Part shown: positions 39,999 to 48,990 of the stretch, one piece after another | Layout of the letters: the number at the start of each line of letters is the position of its first letter | Numbering within the stretch: the stretch's first letter is position 1 | Assembly (NCBI GenBank): GCA_964501945.1 | Contig: CAZCTY010000003.1 | Coordinates: 1-54,079, forward strand | DNA from: 21-14-0-10-32-9 sp964501945 | GTDB lineage: Archaea; Nanobdellota; Nanobdellia; Woesearchaeales; 21-14-0-10-32-9 | DNA: 54,079 nt | Direction of reading: 5' to 3' | Notes under the pieces: generated by a model | What the model was told of the DNA's origin: nothing | The model's database searches: none | What the model saw: the letters and a program-made list of their open reading frames with translations, nothing else | Made by a program: the position numbers and the translations under genes

Positions 39999-40796
39999 CT
40001 ACGTACTAATACTAGGCCTTGATGATTTTATTATATTAAGGAACATGAACTGAATAAACCCTAAAAAACCAGCAATGAATAATAAAATAGGCAAACCAAT
40101 TTGCAACCCCAAAAACGTTGCAAGAACAACAATCATAGTAACACCTAAAGAAGGAACAATTATCGCAATCATCATATAAAACATCGCCAAAGGATTAAGC
40201 TTTTTACCATACTCTTGAACACTAATTTTTTGCTCTTTCATAATTTGATCAATAACAGACCTAAGACTCAAACCAATATTCCCACCAGTTTTTATAGAGT
40301 TTAAAATTTGCCACAAAACCTTCCTCAAATTATTAGAAGGCGTTGTAACCATCGTCTCATTAATAGCATCCTCTAAGTTAGTTCCCAAATAAACTTTATT
40401 AATAATATCACCAAAATAAACCCCAATTATCTTATAGTTCTTCTCAACATTCTTAATCGCATCATATAAAGGAATACCAGATTCAATTTCAATAATTAAA
40501 AAACGACCAGCATAAACAATTTCCTTATCAATCTCTCGCTTAACCTGCTCTATTTTTACATCAACATAACCAAGAAAATAAAAATAAAACATAGGCACAA
40601 GAATAAAAACACTCAAAAAAACCAAGAAAGATGTTAAAAACATAAATAAGATTATAGCAAGAACAAAGGATAACAAAATAGAATTAAAAAAAGTTTTTTT
40701 AACATATTCCTCAGGCTCATCTTTAATACCTGCCTGAAATAATTTAGTTTTCAAACCAGTATTACTCCTTGCAAGCACCTCAAAAAACTTATCCAT
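39999..40796 (-). CDS. pilus/archaellum platform membrane protein (TadB/FlaJ family), first copy
   Basis: 265 residues from the ATG at 40796; an upstream TTG would add three residues. Four or so membrane segments, with the cytoplasmic T2SF domain between them: YAGRFLIIEIESGIPLYDAI, LEDAINETMVTTPSNNLRKVLWQILNSIKTGGNIGLSLRSVIDQI and, at the C-terminus, two long hydrophobic helices. T2SF proteins bind the ATPase and transmit its motion to the growing pilus. It lies 21 nt downstream of the ATPase gene and 3 nt upstream of the second platform gene. Confidence 0.88.
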   Translation of the reverse strand: MDKFFEVLARSNTGLKTKLFQAGIKDEPEEYVKKTFFNSILLSFVLAIILFMFLTSFLVFLSVFILVPMFYFYFLGYVDVKIEQVKREIDKEIVYAGRFLIIEIESGIPLYDAIKNVEKNYKIIGVYFGDIINKVYLGTNLEDAINETMVTTPSNNLRKVLWQILNSIKTGGNIGLSLRSVIDQIMKEQKISVQEYGKKLNPLAMFYMMIAIIVPSLGVTMIVVLATFLGLQIGLPILLFIAGFLGFIQFMFLNIIKSSRPSIST

Positions 40797-40817
40797 AAAA
40801 CACAACCCTCAAAAAAA

Positions 40818-42488
40818 TTAATCTTCTTTAAACAACTCGTTTTTATTAACAAAACGCATCAAGTTATTTTTATCAGTATAAAACTCAGCCATTATACGAC
40901 CAACACCATCAACAGTATCAATTTTTTTATTAACTAAATACTTTAAAATCTTAATTTTCTCAGCCATATCTTTTTTAAATTCCCTATCAGATACCCCCGT
41001 AAATAATTTAAGATTCTCTTTGAAAGTTTTAGATTTACCAACCTCAACTAAAGTATCTTTTCTATGATCATATTGCAATATGACATTAACATCACCTGTA
41101 GGCGTTATCTCAGCTATTTGAAAAGTTCTACGAGTACCAGTGCGCCTATTTCTAAATTGAACAATTACTAAAGATATCGCAGGCAACATAATCTTAGGCA
41201 CATTTAGAGGAGAATTAGTTAAACGCTCAACTGTTTCTTTAGCATTATTCGCGTGAAATGTAGCATACGCAGAATGACCTGTGTGAATCGCCTCAAACAA
41301 AGTATCAGTTTCTTTACTACGACGAACCTCCCCAACAAGAATACGATCAGGACGCATCCTCAAACTATTAACCAATAAGTCCTGCATCGAAATCTCGCCC
41401 TTCCCCTCAGGATTTGCAAGAACAGTATTTAAAGGAACCCAATGAAGAAACTTAGGAAGCTGAATTTCACGAGTATCCTCAATACTAATTATACGCTGAT
41501 TTGGAGGAAAAAAACCAGAAAAAACACTAAGCGCAGAAGTTTTACCAGAAGCAGTACCACCAGCAATTAAAGCAGACATCTCATATTGAATAGCAGTCCA
41601 AATGAGCGCGGCAGCCTCATATGAAATCGTTTTATACTTTAAAAATTTAGTAATCGTCCAAGGATCTTTACTAAATTTACGAATAGTAATAGTATTACCC
41701 TCAGTGCTTACAGGGTAGAGAGTCGCATTCACACGATCACCCTCATCGAGATGAGCATCCAATAAAGGATTTAACACAGTTATCTGACGACCAACCTTAC
41801 GACCAATGATACTCGCATAATGCTTAATTTGCTCCTCGTCTTTTACTAAAACCGTCGTTTTAAGCCAACCATGCTTTTTATGATATACCCAAACAGGCTC
41901 AGAACCTTGATTTATTACAATTTCTTCTAATAATTCATCAGCCATTAACAATTCCAAAGAACCAAGACCTAAACTTTTCATTTTAAGATATGTTGATAAA
42001 AATTTCTCAGTCTCCTCATCGCTTTCAGGAAAGTACTTTTTTATCAAAACATTAATCATATACTCAAACTTATCCTCAACAACATCAGCTTTTTTATAAT
42101 CGCTAATCTCAGCTATACCAAGATTAACACGCCTAATAAGTTCTTTTCTAACACCTTCAAGAATCGCCTCAGTAGTAGGACTTATAGCAGAAATTTCTAA
42201 ATTATAAATAGGAACAAAATCACCTTTTTTCCTATTAACAAATATATTAATCGTAATACCCTCAACAATGTACGAATAAGAATCAATATTCTCCGATTTC
42301 ATCTTAGCACTTGATTTCGCAACATTTTTTTTAGCAGAAACAGCTTTTTTAGAACCTTTAGATTTAGATGATGCAACAATGTTTTTTTTAACATTCTTTT
42401 TTTTAACAACTGATTTTTTAACAGCTTTTTTAACTGGTTTTTTTACCGGTTTTTTTGCTTTAACATTTTTTTTCTTACTTGCAACCAT
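40818..42488 (-). CDS. type IV pilus/secretion ATPase (TadA/FlaI/GspE family) with a lysine-rich N-terminal tail
   Basis: 556 residues. Residues 1-65 are an H1-histone-like low-complexity tail (KKPVKKPVKK... alternating Lys with Pro, Ala, Ser and Val). The remainder is a secretion ATPase: MADELLEEIVINQG, RVNATLYPVSTEGNTITIRKF, Walker A GGTASGKTS (310-318), Asp box IEDTREIQL, Walker B RILVGEVR and the His box GHSAYATFHANNA. This hexameric motor assembles pili or related filaments. It is preceded by the coiled-coil gene and followed by the two platform genes. The tail is in frame and not a misassigned start, since the conserved domain follows directly. Confidence 0.9.
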   Translation of the reverse strand: MVASKKKNVKAKKPVKKPVKKAVKKSVVKKKNVKKNIVASSKSKGSKKAVSAKKNVAKSSAKMKSENIDSYSYIVEGITINIFVNRKKGDFVPIYNLEISAISPTTEAILEGVRKELIRRVNLGIAEISDYKKADVVEDKFEYMINVLIKKYFPESDEETEKFLSTYLKMKSLGLGSLELLMADELLEEIVINQGSEPVWVYHKKHGWLKTTVLVKDEEQIKHYASIIGRKVGRQITVLNPLLDAHLDEGDRVNATLYPVSTEGNTITIRKFSKDPWTITKFLKYKTISYEAAALIWTAIQYEMSALIAGGTASGKTSALSVFSGFFPPNQRIISIEDTREIQLPKFLHWVPLNTVLANPEGKGEISMQDLLVNSLRMRPDRILVGEVRRSKETDTLFEAIHTGHSAYATFHANNAKETVERLTNSPLNVPKIMLPAISLVIVQFRNRRTGTRRTFQIAEITPTGDVNVILQYDHRKDTLVEVGKSKTFKENLKLFTGVSDREFKKDMAEKIKILKYLVNKKIDTVDGVGRIMAEFYTDKNNLMRFVNKNELFKED

Positions 42489-42492
42489 AAAA

Positions 42493-43641
42493 TCACACCT
42501 TTAAATCATCAAGCAAAGACCTAATCTTTTTGAAAAGCTTTCCTTTAGCCTCTTCTTGCTTTTTAATCTCAGCATCAATCTCACGAGCTTGAGATTTCAA
42601 ATTAGCATTAGAACTCATAAGTTTTAGAGCCCTCGCTTTCTCTTTAACACTTAAAAGCCGTCTTCGCAACTCATCTTTTTCCTTGTCAATTTCATCAATC
42701 TTTTTAGATATACGAATTGTTTTATCAAAAAAGCCCTCAAAGCTCCCCTTAATTTTTTTACCAAGATACTCATAACTCTCAAGCTTTGATGCTTTTCTTT
42801 TAGCATCTTTGAGCAGAGCATCTTGCCTATCAGATAATTTTTTAGTCTCTTTTTCAAATAAAGACGAAATAGTACCAATTTTTTTCTTTTTATCAATAAC
42901 AACCCGCTCACTTAAAGCGTTAAATTCAGCTTTTAACTTATCAAAAGAATTAACCCTGCTTTTAAAAACAGATTCTTCATGAGATAAATCTTTTTTAAGC
43001 TTGAATAAAACCTCATTAGCAGACTTAATAGAATCAGAAATGTCTTTTTGAGCTTTTTGAAGAGAAGAAATTCTTTTTTTATGCTCATCAATAGCTTCTT
43101 TTTCTTTTACGATTTTAGTATAAATCTTTAAATAATCACTCTCTCTTTTTTTCAACTCATCATCAAGATTTGAAATCTCTGTTTTAAACTTCTTTTTTTG
43201 TTCCTCAATTTCTCTATCAACATTAGTTTTTAATTTGTTGTACTTCTCTAAATCAGCGAGCTCCTTTTCAACAATTTTTAATTCTTTTTTAACGCCTTCT
43301 TGAACATCACTAAATTTCTTTTTTATCTCCTCAAAATTAACAGATTCACGCTCAAGAGACGCAATAGCATATTCAACTTTATTGACAAAAGCATCTTTTT
43401 CATAAACAATCTCTTTAGCAGATTGCTTCATCTCTTTAGCAGATAATTTTCTCTCAGTAAAATAAACTTTAGAAAACGAATAATCAATACTTATCAAACG
43501 CTCTCGTTCTAAAAATTCAGCCCACTCACGAACAATATCCTTACTTACACCAAGCGCTTTTGAGGCATCCTCTAAACTAATCTTCTTAGATTCTTGAATA
43601 ATCTCTATAAGCTTATCAGCACCGGTTTTGATCCTCTTCAT
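42493..43641 (-). CDS. winged-helix plus coiled-coil protein at the head of the pilus motor genes
   Basis: 382 residues from the ATG at 43641, with GAGGG (complement of 43647-43651) 5 nt upstream. Residues 1-60 look like a winged helix (LIEIIQESKKISLEDASKALGVSKDIVREWAEFLERERLISIDYSFSKVYF, in parts), and the rest is a long coiled coil of Lys/Glu heptads (about 85-370). The wHTH at the start is of the kind found in archaeal DNA-associated and pilus-associated proteins. Only 4 nt separate it from the ATPase gene, so translation is probably coupled. It may be a scaffold that links the ATPase to other components. Not recognised as a known family. Confidence 0.65.
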   Translation of the reverse strand: MKRIKTGADKLIEIIQESKKISLEDASKALGVSKDIVREWAEFLERERLISIDYSFSKVYFTERKLSAKEMKQSAKEIVYEKDAFVNKVEYAIASLERESVNFEEIKKKFSDVQEGVKKELKIVEKELADLEKYNKLKTNVDREIEEQKKKFKTEISNLDDELKKRESDYLKIYTKIVKEKEAIDEHKKRISSLQKAQKDISDSIKSANEVLFKLKKDLSHEESVFKSRVNSFDKLKAEFNALSERVVIDKKKKIGTISSLFEKETKKLSDRQDALLKDAKRKASKLESYEYLGKKIKGSFEGFFDKTIRISKKIDEIDKEKDELRRRLLSVKEKARALKLMSSNANLKSQAREIDAEIKKQEEAKGKLFKKIRSLLDDLKV

Positions 43642-43744
43642 AAAAACCCTCAATAATACCCTCTTTTTAAAAAAATCAAAAAGTTATAGTAATTTATAAA
43701 AATTGCTTGCTTAAATAGTTTTCGCACAACAGCAACTAAATGAA

Positions 43745-44701
43745 CTAGCCGACAATCGGACACGAAGTAGTGCTTGATAAATCATCAATCTCATACAAAC
43801 TAACCCTGTTCGATGGAATTATAAAATAATATTCCGCGCTTATTTCCTCAAAGCAGACACCGTCAGATTCTAAATTGTTAAAGTAAATATAATCAACTTT
43901 GACCCTGTTTTCATAAACAGGAACATTTTGATCAGAGATTAATAAAATATTGACAACGCTCTCAATACCCGCAGAGCTCGGCGTTAAATTATTGCTAAAT
44001 CTTTGAATAAAACTAGGCGCACTCTCAGATTCAACGTAATAAGAACTTCCAACAAGAGATTCCATATTGGTTGCAGAGTCCCCCTCAGATAAATTAGAAG
44101 GAAAAGGACGCACAGTATTATAAAAACGATTCTGTGTAAAAACTGCATACAACGGATCCCTCAGATTTTCAATAGGAACTTCAGATTTATAATCATTAGA
44201 AAAATGCCAAGAAACCAAATTAGATTTATCTTGAACAGAAACATTAGCAGCAACGACTACATCAACCAGCCAAGGATCGGATTGAGATAAACTTATATCA
44301 TCAACAACCACATCAACTTCTAAACCAAACCTATCCCCAATTATGTTAATCCTCTCTAAATAAACAAGAATACTAGAATTTTCCATGAGCTTTGAGGGAA
44401 CCCCATTAATAGAACCATTATAAACAATTTCAGAAAAATAATCTTCAGTATTGTTTAGAAAACTGCCAGATAAAGCAACGTGTTCTTCTAAAGCAATTAA
44501 AGACCTGAAAGATGCAATCCTAATAGCCCTCTCTAAATCTTGATTAAAACCCTTAACAAAATCATTTGCAAAATTAACCCTGCGCTGATCTGCAACAGTA
44601 GCATCAGAGAAAGTATATTGATCAAATGTTAAAAAAACAACTAATAAAATAATAACAAGCAGAATAGATGATAAAATAAAAATAAAACCTTTTTTGTTCA
44701 T
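43745..44701 (-). CDS. minor pilin-like protein
   Basis: 318 residues. N-terminus MNKKGFIFILSSILLVIILL is a short basic segment then a hydrophobic helix, as in prepilins, but the residue after Gly is Phe. The remainder has about six Asn-X-Ser/Thr sites (for example NNT, NGS, NVS), is rich in beta strands and has a C-terminal region with two Cys near 285 and 314. This fits a surface-exposed, N-glycosylated minor pilin or pilus-tip protein. The ATG overlaps the stop of the vWA gene by 4 nt, so the two are cotranslated. No known family beyond the prepilin-like start. Confidence 0.7.
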   Translation of the reverse strand: MNKKGFIFILSSILLVIILLVVFLTFDQYTFSDATVADQRRVNFANDFVKGFNQDLERAIRIASFRSLIALEEHVALSGSFLNNTEDYFSEIVYNGSINGVPSKLMENSSILVYLERINIIGDRFGLEVDVVVDDISLSQSDPWLVDVVVAANVSVQDKSNLVSWHFSNDYKSEVPIENLRDPLYAVFTQNRFYNTVRPFPSNLSEGDSATNMESLVGSSYYVESESAPSFIQRFSNNLTPSSAGIESVVNILLISDQNVPVYENRVKVDYIYFNNLESDGVCFEEISAEYYFIIPSNRVSLYEIDDLSSTTSCPIVG

Positions 44702-47463
44702 GAAACCACCTCAACTTCTGCAATAGACGGCCCCCACATATAAGGAATACTGCCAACAGTGGTTAGACGAATCTCTAAATCCGAAGCATCCAAATCAACG
44801 ATTATCTCGCCCTCATTTAAAGGATCGAGTTGATCTAATAAACTAAGCATAGCAAAATCATAAGCATCACGCGAGTTAAAATCGCCAAAGTCAAAAGAGG
44901 AATTATAAACACAATTCTTACCACCCTCATAATATTCAGGGATAGGAATGTCTAAAACAGAGCCAGTGATTGTATCAACAGTCCAAGAACAACCATCCGC
45001 GAATTCTAAAGAATCAGTACGATCAGTTACAGCAGGCAGAAGAGCAGTATAAACAAATTTATTATGCTCACTACACCCAGTCCTATTTTCAGGCGAATCA
45101 CCCGTCTCAACAGTTATGGTGTTCAACCCTTCATTCAACAACCCCTCAGGGATTCTAACAGAGAATGGATCACCTAAACGAAAATAAGGCGCGTAATAAT
45201 CAGATAAATTAAACGCAGTAACACCATTCACAATCACAGTATCAGTCCAATGAGCGCCAGAATAACTAGTAATTTCAGCTTCAACAACATCTAAACCAGG
45301 ATAAATATTAACATGACTCGTACAACTATCATTAGATAAGTCCTCCTCAAATACCATGCTTATTTTACCCGGATCAGGTTGTTTTTCTAAAGGATTATAT
45401 TTAAAATCAATACGAGAATCATCATAAATAGATGAAGGCGCCAAATCACCTTGAATTGTAACAGACTGATTAACTTGATCAACCCTTGTTAAAATTTCAT
45501 ATGAAATATTATCATAAATTAAACGCAACTCATCAACATCACTACTATGCTGATACGTACCATTGCCCATGTCCGCAATTTCCTCAAGCAAAAGACCTGC
45601 CCGCTCACACTCATCCATTAAACCAAAGCCAATAGTGAAAACAGTAGCATTAAACTTTTCAATTAAACGATTAGCAGAAAACCTAACACTATCCTCTGCC
45701 TGCAAGCAACGCTCATCATCTAAAAAACAACCAATCTTATTATCAACATCACAACTACCACCATCATTACAATAACCTGCGCAAATCTCTTGACCATACC
45801 TTGTTAAAATACTGCTACAACCGCCTTGAGGACAATGAGTAGGTGAACCATCACTCATTAAAACAATAAAAGTAGACCTATTTTTTTTATCGTTTGCCTC
45901 AAGCAAATCATACGCCTCATTTAAAGCGCAGGAAATACAAGCCTCACCCTGACCTTGAGGACCATACTTAGAAATATGATCCATGATTGCAACCTTATCT
46001 TCAGGATTATTATAAGATGTAATCCTATTCCTATGATACACAACAGGCCAAATCCTATTACCAGCATAATCTAGAACTGTATCAACTAATTCATTAGCCA
46101 AACACCTAGCCAAATGAGATTTTCTCGCATCAGAATACTCATATAATTCATCGCACCTAGAAATACCCGTACCTTGACTATCCCATGATGAAACAGAATT
46201 AAACATACTACCACTAAAATCAGTTATAACAACAACATCCGCATTACCCCCCTCAAATTCCTCAGAGAAAGATTCATATGCAGCAAACCTTAAAGGAACA
46301 GTATTCTGACTAAGTTGATCATAATCAAAATTAGCTTCTTCAAGCAAAAAATTATTACTTATCTCAACTTTAAAGTTATCTCCCACTTGCTCATATGAGA
46401 CATCATTTAAGATATCGTCCTCACCACCAGTATTCATCATTAAAATACGCTCACCAATAGTAATATACGCGCTTTGAGATGTGTTAAAATTTAAAAAAAT
46501 ACTCATCTCCTCTAAATCCCCAGGGACAAAAAAGGAATCGTAAATATTAGCAATACCATCAACACCATGAAAGTTATACGAAGATTCACCATACTCAAAA
46601 GGCTTTTGAAGTTCATCAGTCCTATAATCTATCCTAAGAAGACCACCTGATACTGAAGAAGTTGTCAAATCACCTAAAAAAGATATAGAAAAATTATTCC
46701 TGCCAGGCAAAATTAAATTAGCACAATGAGGCAAATACCAAGAATCAACAACTAAAGAACCGCTCTGCTTAAATGTCTCATTAATTAAAGAATTACCACA
46801 TAGCTGACCGTTAATATATAACAAAAAATCACTTTGAAAATCACCTTCTAAATAAATATTATCAACCCTGGATATACCCGAACGATTAATATCCTGAGGA
46901 AGATCTTTTATAAAAAAAGAAACATTCCCCTGCCCAATAAAACCACCAAAGTAATGATACGAACTAGTTTTTTTATCCCTAATTCTTCGAAGATATGCAG
47001 AAGCACTAGTACCTGCTAAAGGCCTGCCCCTCTCAATACCAGCAATCATCCTTCTTGCAACAGAGACATCCCTTAATTTACCCTCACCAAACGAGTGAAT
47101 AAGCTCACCACCCATCTTTAATTTTATTTCTTTATCAGAAACATTTAGAGATGAGAGCGCAAAGACAGCTAAATCCTCGGCCCGAGATGGATAATCAAGC
47201 GCCCAATACTTACCAATTTGCTCAAGCACACTAATTTCAAAATCATCAATGGATGAAATTAAATGAGAAGGCATAGAATCTTCTACATCAGACAATTTAA
47301 TTGATGAGAGCGCAATTAACAAATCCTCACTTAAATAATTTTTAGAAGTGTATGAGGAATCATAAAAAGGATTCACAATGATTAAAGCTAACGCCCCCGT
47401 TATTAAAATACCTGCGAGCATAGCATCAATAGAGTAATAAATACCTTTTTTTCTCATCGCCAT
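44698..47463 (-). CDS. large surface protein with pilin-like N-terminus and von Willebrand factor A domain
   Basis: 921 residues. N-terminus MAMRKKGIYYSIDAMLAGIL: basic, Gly, then hydrophobic helix (about 8-31), as in class III prepilins. An extracellular beta-rich region follows (about 100-400). The vWA domain begins with VVVITDFSGSMFNSV, whose MIDAS is D415xS417xS419, and continues with VLMSDGSPTH (Asp in the third MIDAS loop), a Cys-rich insert (about eight Cys near 545-590) and NATVFTIGFGLMDEC. Residues 670-921 are further beta-rich modules with many N-glycosylation sequons. A MIDAS-bearing protein on a pilus-like base suggests a tip adhesin. The stop overlaps the next gene by 4 nt. Confidence 0.85.
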   Translation of the reverse strand: MAMRKKGIYYSIDAMLAGILITGALALIIVNPFYDSSYTSKNYLSEDLLIALSSIKLSDVEDSMPSHLISSIDDFEISVLEQIGKYWALDYPSRAEDLAVFALSSLNVSDKEIKLKMGGELIHSFGEGKLRDVSVARRMIAGIERGRPLAGTSASAYLRRIRDKKTSSYHYFGGFIGQGNVSFFIKDLPQDINRSGISRVDNIYLEGDFQSDFLLYINGQLCGNSLINETFKQSGSLVVDSWYLPHCANLILPGRNNFSISFLGDLTTSSVSGGLLRIDYRTDELQKPFEYGESSYNFHGVDGIANIYDSFFVPGDLEEMSIFLNFNTSQSAYITIGERILMMNTGGEDDILNDVSYEQVGDNFKVEISNNFLLEEANFDYDQLSQNTVPLRFAAYESFSEEFEGGNADVVVITDFSGSMFNSVSSWDSQGTGISRCDELYEYSDARKSHLARCLANELVDTVLDYAGNRIWPVVYHRNRITSYNNPEDKVAIMDHISKYGPQGQGEACISCALNEAYDLLEANDKKNRSTFIVLMSDGSPTHCPQGGCSSILTRYGQEICAGYCNDGGSCDVDNKIGCFLDDERCLQAEDSVRFSANRLIEKFNATVFTIGFGLMDECERAGLLLEEIADMGNGTYQHSSDVDELRLIYDNISYEILTRVDQVNQSVTIQGDLAPSSIYDDSRIDFKYNPLEKQPDPGKISMVFEEDLSNDSCTSHVNIYPGLDVVEAEITSYSGAHWTDTVIVNGVTAFNLSDYYAPYFRLGDPFSVRIPEGLLNEGLNTITVETGDSPENRTGCSEHNKFVYTALLPAVTDRTDSLEFADGCSWTVDTITGSVLDIPIPEYYEGGKNCVYNSSFDFGDFNSRDAYDFAMLSLLDQLDPLNEGEIIVDLDASDLEIRLTTVGSIPYMWGPSIAEVEVVS

Positions 47464-47948
47464 GTTAACACCACCATGTTTACAATTTGAGAATCAAGAA
47501 CAACTATTCTCTCAACCCACGCCCTATCATCGTGATTAACATAAACCTCAGGCACCTCACAACCATCAAAATGAAAACCTCTAACACACTCACCGTTAAC
47601 TTCCATTATACCAGACGCGTTTTTAAAATATAACCAATATTCCCCAGATACATGAAAGAGCGCCTTAGTCCTCTCATATGAAAACGAATCAAACTTATCT
47701 AGCTTAGACATATTAATTTGACCCTCCGACAATATGCCAGGCATTACAACAGATGAATAATTCCAATCACTAGGAAACCCCTCAGACATTAAACTAACAG
47801 AAATTAAATCAGCCTCCCTACTAACAACATCATAATCAGAGCGAGCATCAATAGATTGTAATAAATTTATAGCAATAATTAATAAGAATACAAACATCAA
47901 AAAACCCGCCAAGTAATCAAATATCCATGTCTGGGCTTTTTTAGTCAT
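47454..47948 (-). CDS. minor pilin-like protein
   Basis: 164 residues: MTKKAQTWIFDYLAGFLMFVFLL is a short basic segment, KAQ around the likely cleavage site, and a hydrophobic helix. The rest is a small extracellular-type domain with Cys117 (GECVRG) and Cys125 (DGCEV), likely one disulfide, and sequon NYS, NMS, NAS. The start overlaps the previous gene's stop (ATGA) and its end overlaps the vWA gene by 10 nt, so these genes are strictly coupled. It fits a prepilin-like pseudopilin in a minor-pilin complex. Confidence 0.75.
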   Translation of the reverse strand: MTKKAQTWIFDYLAGFLMFVFLLIIAINLLQSIDARSDYDVVSREADLISVSLMSEGFPSDWNYSSVVMPGILSEGQINMSKLDKFDSFSYERTKALFHVSGEYWLYFKNASGIMEVNGECVRGFHFDGCEVPEVYVNHDDRAWVERIVVLDSQIVNMVVLTWR

Positions 47949-48358
47949 TGAGCAGCCTCCACGAATACGTGATCTTCTAATTTCGATATTTTTAATCTCC
48001 CAGGACTTATCTCTCCCAGAGTTAGAGGAATAACCTCAAAAAAAACAATGTCATCAACAATTAATTCAAAATACCCCGTACCAATCTTAGTACTGCCAAG
48101 AATAACTTCATAATCACGACCATCAATAGTTCTTGGAAGATACAACTCCCTAGTGTACCCCTCCTCAGCGTTTGATGCGAAACTAATTTCTTGCTTTAAA
48201 GATAAAGTTAAATCCTCCGCCAATATCAAAACCCGCTCATCTTGCTTATCAGATAGTATCTGAGATAGTATAATTGCAAAAATAATCATAGTAAATAAAG
48301 CAACCCCAGTAACTAACATAAATTCTAAACCAACCTGCCCTCTTCTTTTAAAAAACAT
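47945..48358 (-). CDS. class III prepilin-like protein
   Basis: 137 residues from the ATG at 48358 (MFFKRRGQVGLEFMLVTGVA). RRGQ(V)GLEF is the archaeal class III signal: cleavage after Gly leaves Gln1 and the hydrophobic helix with Glu5 (QVGLE). The remaining domain of about 105 residues is beta-rich with the charge pattern of a minor pilin. It starts 2 nt after the stop of the previous gene. A longer version from an upstream ATG (48400) would place 14 extra residues before the signal and is unlikely. Confidence 0.85.
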   Translation of the reverse strand: MFFKRRGQVGLEFMLVTGVALFTMIIFAIILSQILSDKQDERVLILAEDLTLSLKQEISFASNAEEGYTRELYLPRTIDGRDYEVILGSTKIGTGYFELIVDDIVFFEVIPLTLGEISPGRLKISKLEDHVFVEAAQ

Positions 48359-48359
48359 A

Positions 48360-48776
48360 TCACTTATCCTCAATGTAAACCAAATCTTCAAAAGATTCAA
48401 ACCTAATTACATGACTCCCTGGAAAAGGCTTTAATTCACCTGCAAGCCTCGCAGGCGTATGTTTTTCAACATAAAAAACACCATCACTAGTTTGAATTTC
48501 AAAAATTATATCATGCTCATTAATCATAATCGTTTCTATACCACGAGGGAATTGAACCCTTAAAGTTTTTTGAGCAGGAGGACCTTGAAAATAAATTTCC
48601 TCAGCAGAATCAATTATCCTAGTCATAGCGTTTTCAGCTTGAGCGTATGCAATATCTGCCTCAATATTATCAGTTTGAGTCGCAAACAAAATTATTAACG
48701 GAATTAACATTAAAGCTGCAACAGAGAAAATTGCAAGATACTCTATACTCACCTGCCCCTTTTTTTTGAAAAACAT
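48360..48776 (-). CDS. class III prepilin-like protein, first gene of the pilus operon
   Basis: 138 residues from the ATG at 48776 (MFFKKKGQVSIEYLAIFSVA). KKKGQVSIEY is a textbook class III signal, with Glu at position 5 of the mature protein. The ATG is about 28 nt from a TATA-like AATTTATATAC (complement of 48800-48810), so the mRNA is leaderless; a 64-residue longer frame upstream is not real. About 110 residues of soluble domain follow, no Cys. Divergent from the major-pilin-like gene. Confidence 0.87.
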   Translation of the reverse strand: MFFKKKGQVSIEYLAIFSVAALMLIPLIILFATQTDNIEADIAYAQAENAMTRIIDSAEEIYFQGPPAQKTLRVQFPRGIETIMINEHDIIFEIQTSDGVFYVEKHTPARLAGELKPFPGSHVIRFESFEDLVYIEDK

Positions 48777-48799
48777 CCAAATAAAGCTTAAATACCCAA

Positions 48800-48936
48800 G
48801 TATATAAATTTTTAGAAAAAAAGCAAACCATGCCTGAGACCTAAACATAACAAAAATTAGAATAATAATGTATATAAATATACAAAAAACCTCAAAAACG
48901 GAAAGTTTTATATATGAAAAAGAATCTAAAAGAAGA
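48800..48936. promoter_or_regulatory. divergent promoter region of pilin genes
   Basis: Leftward TATA-like box on the complement of 48800-48810. Rightward TATA box TTTTATATA near 48906-48914 with expected RNA start near 48936, leaving a 55-nt leader with GAGGTGA (48979-48985) before the ATG at 48991. A dyad GTATAT-AA-ATATAC at 48870-48883 lies between the two and could be an operator or an alternative TATA region. Confidence 0.45.
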
Positions 48937-48990
48937 ATACTTGGTAAAAAACTAGTAATAATTACCAAAAAAATTTCAGAGGTGAAACAA

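Noticed and set aside
43654..43744. A small gene or second promoter between the coiled-coil and minor pilin genes
   Set aside because: Only an A/T-rich stretch with a TATA-like TTTATAAA on the minus strand was seen, which fits an internal promoter for the motor genes but nothing more can be supported.
48777..48968. 64 extra N-terminal residues on the first prepilin gene
   Set aside because: A TATA box at 48800-48810 lies inside them, and the class III signal requires the start at 48776.
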